Source of the DNA: Bacteroidia bacterium
GTDB taxonomy: Bacteria > Bacteroidota > Bacteroidia > Bacteroidales > GCA-2748055
Assembly (NCBI GenBank): GCA_004525825.1
Contig: SPBY01000146.1
Span: forward strand, 1-6,951
Reading direction: 5' to 3'
Length of the DNA stretch: 6,951 nt
Shown: positions 5,337-6,951 of the stretch, in pieces
Position numbering within the stretch: position 1 is the first letter of the stretch
Layout of the letters: each line of letters starts with the position of its first letter
Notes under the pieces: model-generated
Seen by the model: only the letters and a program-made list of their open reading frames with translations
The model's database searches: none
What the model was told of the DNA's origin: nothing
Made by a program: the position numbers and the translations under genes

Positions 5337-6951
5337 ATGGGTCGAAGAAGGTTCATCAAACAGTGCGGGATACTTGGTGCCGGAACCATCAGCTCCTTCG
5401 GTTGGAATGCTACCCTGGCCTCTTCCCTCAGAAGACCCTTGGGAGAAGAACTGAAGAGTGACATCATCATTATCGGAGGGGGATTGGGTGCCTGTGCGGC
5501 TGCTCTTGCAGCCTGCAGGAACGGATCTTCGGTGATTATGACAGAACCCACAGACTGGATCGGGGGACAAGTCAGTCAGCAGGCAGTGCCACCCGACGAG
5601 CATCAGTGGATCGAGACCCATGGCCGGACCGCAAGTTATGCTGAGTACCGAAGTAGGATCCGGGAGTATTATCAAAGGAATTATCCACTTTCAGGAATGG
5701 CCCGGAAGGTGGAATTCCTGAATCCGGGAAACGGAGCGGTATCCAGGCTTTGCCATGAACCGGCAGTTTCTGTGGCCGTTCTTGAATCCATGCTTGCCCC
5801 GGCAATCAGCCAGGGTCAGTTGAAGCTTCTGCTCAACACGGAACCGGTTGAAGTTCATACGGACGGTGATAAAATCCGCGCTGTGATCTGTCGTACAGGG
5901 GAGGAAAAAAGAAGCACTGTACTTCATGGAGCATTCTTCATTGATGCCAGTGAGGAGGGTGATCTGCTGAAGCTTTCCGGCACCGAGTACTTCATTGGAG
6001 CGGAATCGCAGGATCAAACCGGGGAAAGGCATGCCCCTGAAAAGGAGGATCCCACCAATATCCAGGCACTGACCCATTGCTTTGCGGTGGAGCACCTGGA
6101 GGGAGAGGACCATACCATTGAACCCCCTGCCACCTATCCATTCTGGAAGGACTACATCCCCTCCTTGGCGCCCGCATGGCCCGGAAAACTACTCTCATTG
6201 GAATACTCCAATCCAAGGACCCTGCTTCCCAAAAGCCTCTCTTTTGTTCCCCCGGGAAAGTCAGAAAAGGCGCCCCATACGGATCCCCTCAATCTCTGGC
6301 TGTACCGCAGGATCATAGACCGGGACAATTTCAGCGCGGGAACCTTCCAGAGTGATATCAGCCTGATCAACTGGCCTCAGAACGATTTCCTGCTGGGGAA
6401 TATTACAGATGTTCCTGCCGAAACACGTAAGCAGAACCTCTATATGGCCAAACAATTGAGCCTTTCGCTGCTTTACTGGCTCCAGACAGAGGCCCCGCGG
6501 CCTGACGGGAAAGCTGGTTGGAAAGGATTGCGTTTGCGTAAAGATATTAGCGGAACGGAAGACGGGCTGGCCAAGTTTCCCTATATCAGAGAATCCCGAA
6601 GGATCATAGCAGAATATACCATCCTGGAAGAGGACATTTCTCTGGAGGACAGAATGCAGATCACCGGAAAATCAGCTGAAGAGGTGCGAGCCAAGACTTA
6701 TCACGATGCTGTGGGAACAGGATATTATCACCTGGACCTGCATCCCAGCACGGGCGGCGATAACTACATCGATCTTGCCAGCGTTCCCTTCCAGGTCCCC
6801 CTGGGAGCTCTGATCCCTGTTCGCATGGAGAATCTGATCCCGGGATGCAAGAACATCGGAACGACTCATATCTCCAATGGATGTTACCGGCTTCATCCGG
6901 TGGAATGGACCATTGGGGAAGCGGCCGGTTCCCTGTGCACCTTTTCCCTGA
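5337..6951 (+). CDS. Tat-exported FAD-dependent oxidoreductase (FAD_oxidored family), C-terminus cut by window edge
   Basis: The frame opens at ATG 5337, three bases after an in-frame TAA at 5331-5333, and stays open to the right edge (538 codons plus one base). MGRRRFIKQCG is a strong Tat motif with a hydrophobic stretch to about residue 28. The FAD-binding Rossmann motif is DIIIIGGGLGACAAALAA (42-59), followed by the family pattern TDWIGGQVSQQAVPPDEH and, near 200-210, FFIDASEEGDLLKLSG, which contacts the flavin. The second nucleotide-binding part is THISNGCYRLHPVEWTIGEAAG near the visible end, normally close to the C-terminus, so perhaps only a few tens of residues are missing. These features match FAD_oxidored (PF12831), a family of mostly uncharacterised flavoenzymes in Bacteroidota and Planctomycetes; the substrate is unknown. 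Tat export agrees with FAD loading in the cytosol. It is probably the last visible gene of the operon and could oxidise the substrate or product of the upstream enzymes. Family sure; reaction unknown. Confidence 0.9.
   Translation, partial: MGRRRFIKQCGILGAGTISSFGWNATLASSLRRPLGEELKSDIIIIGGGLGACAAALAACRNGSSVIMTEPTDWIGGQVSQQAVPPDEHQWIETHGRTASYAEYRSRIREYYQRNYPLSGMARKVEFLNPGNGAVSRLCHEPAVSVAVLESMLAPAISQGQLKLLLNTEPVEVHTDGDKIRAVICRTGEEKRSTVLHGAFFIDASEEGDLLKLSGTEYFIGAESQDQTGERHAPEKEDPTNIQALTHCFAVEHLEGEDHTIEPPATYPFWKDYIPSLAPAWPGKLLSLEYSNPRTLLPKSLSFVPPGKSEKAPHTDPLNLWLYRRIIDRDNFSAGTFQSDISLINWPQNDFLLGNITDVPAETRKQNLYMAKQLSLSLLYWLQTEAPRPDGKAGWKGLRLRKDISGTEDGLAKFPYIRESRRIIAEYTILEEDISLEDRMQITGKSAEEVRAKTYHDAVGTGYYHLDLHPSTGGDNYIDLASVPFQVPLGALIPVRMENLIPGCKNIGTTHISNGCYRLHPVEWTIGEAAGSLCTFSL

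Larger units (their letters stand above)
717..6951 (+). other. Probable operon of five exported enzymes
   Basis: Five same-strand genes follow one another with gaps of 1, 40, 1 and 90 bases and no clear terminator. They form two tightly coupled pairs: DUF362 with the amidohydrolase, and RidA with the PLP enzyme. All products have an export signal (four Tat, one Sec). The operon may continue past the right edge. Co-transcription is inferred from spacing and strand only. Confidence 0.65.

Overview
The window looks like chromosomal DNA from a member of the Bacteroidota. The evidence is indirect: Sec signal peptides that end just before Gln (a common Bacteroidota style), almost no Shine-Dalgarno sequences, moderate G+C, and protein families (Tat-type RidA, DUF362, FAD_oxidored, COG3964 amidohydrolase) that I associate with that phylum. 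No rRNA, tRNA, CRISPR array, insertion sequence or prophage gene is visible. The genus cannot be named from this sequence.

Layout: (1) bases 1-589, minus strand, hold the first 196 codons of an exported, divergent glycoside hydrolase family 3-like protein that runs off the left edge. (2) Bases 590-716 are an AT-rich divergent intergenic region. (3) From 717 to the right edge, five genes on the plus strand lie close together: a Tat-signal DUF362 protein (717-2276), a Sec-signal COG3964-type metal-dependent amidohydrolase/deacetylase (2278-3525), a Tat-signal RidA-family protein (3566-4042), a Tat-signal PLP enzyme of the SelA/DgaE type (4044-5246), and a Tat-signal FAD-dependent oxidoreductase (5337 to beyond the edge). 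The gaps are 1, 40, 1 and 90 bases with no convincing terminator, so one operon is likely.

How the genes may work together: every product, including the divergent one, carries an export signal, and four of the five operon products carry twin-arginine signals, as expected for enzymes that fold with a cofactor in the cytosol before export. A COG3964 amidohydrolase beside a SelA-like PLP enzyme is a known pairing (for example the EF0837/EF0838 locus of Enterococcus). The PLP relatives include DgaE, an ammonia-lyase whose chemistry passes through enamine/imine products, and RidA hydrolyses such intermediates. The inferred picture is an extracytoplasmic catabolic module: the amidohydrolase frees an amine or hydroxyl from an acylated substrate, the PLP enzyme eliminates ammonia, RidA clears the enamine/imine, and the FAD enzyme oxidises a substrate or product. 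The substrate is unknown. This pathway is inference from families, signals and gene order, not something the sequence proves.
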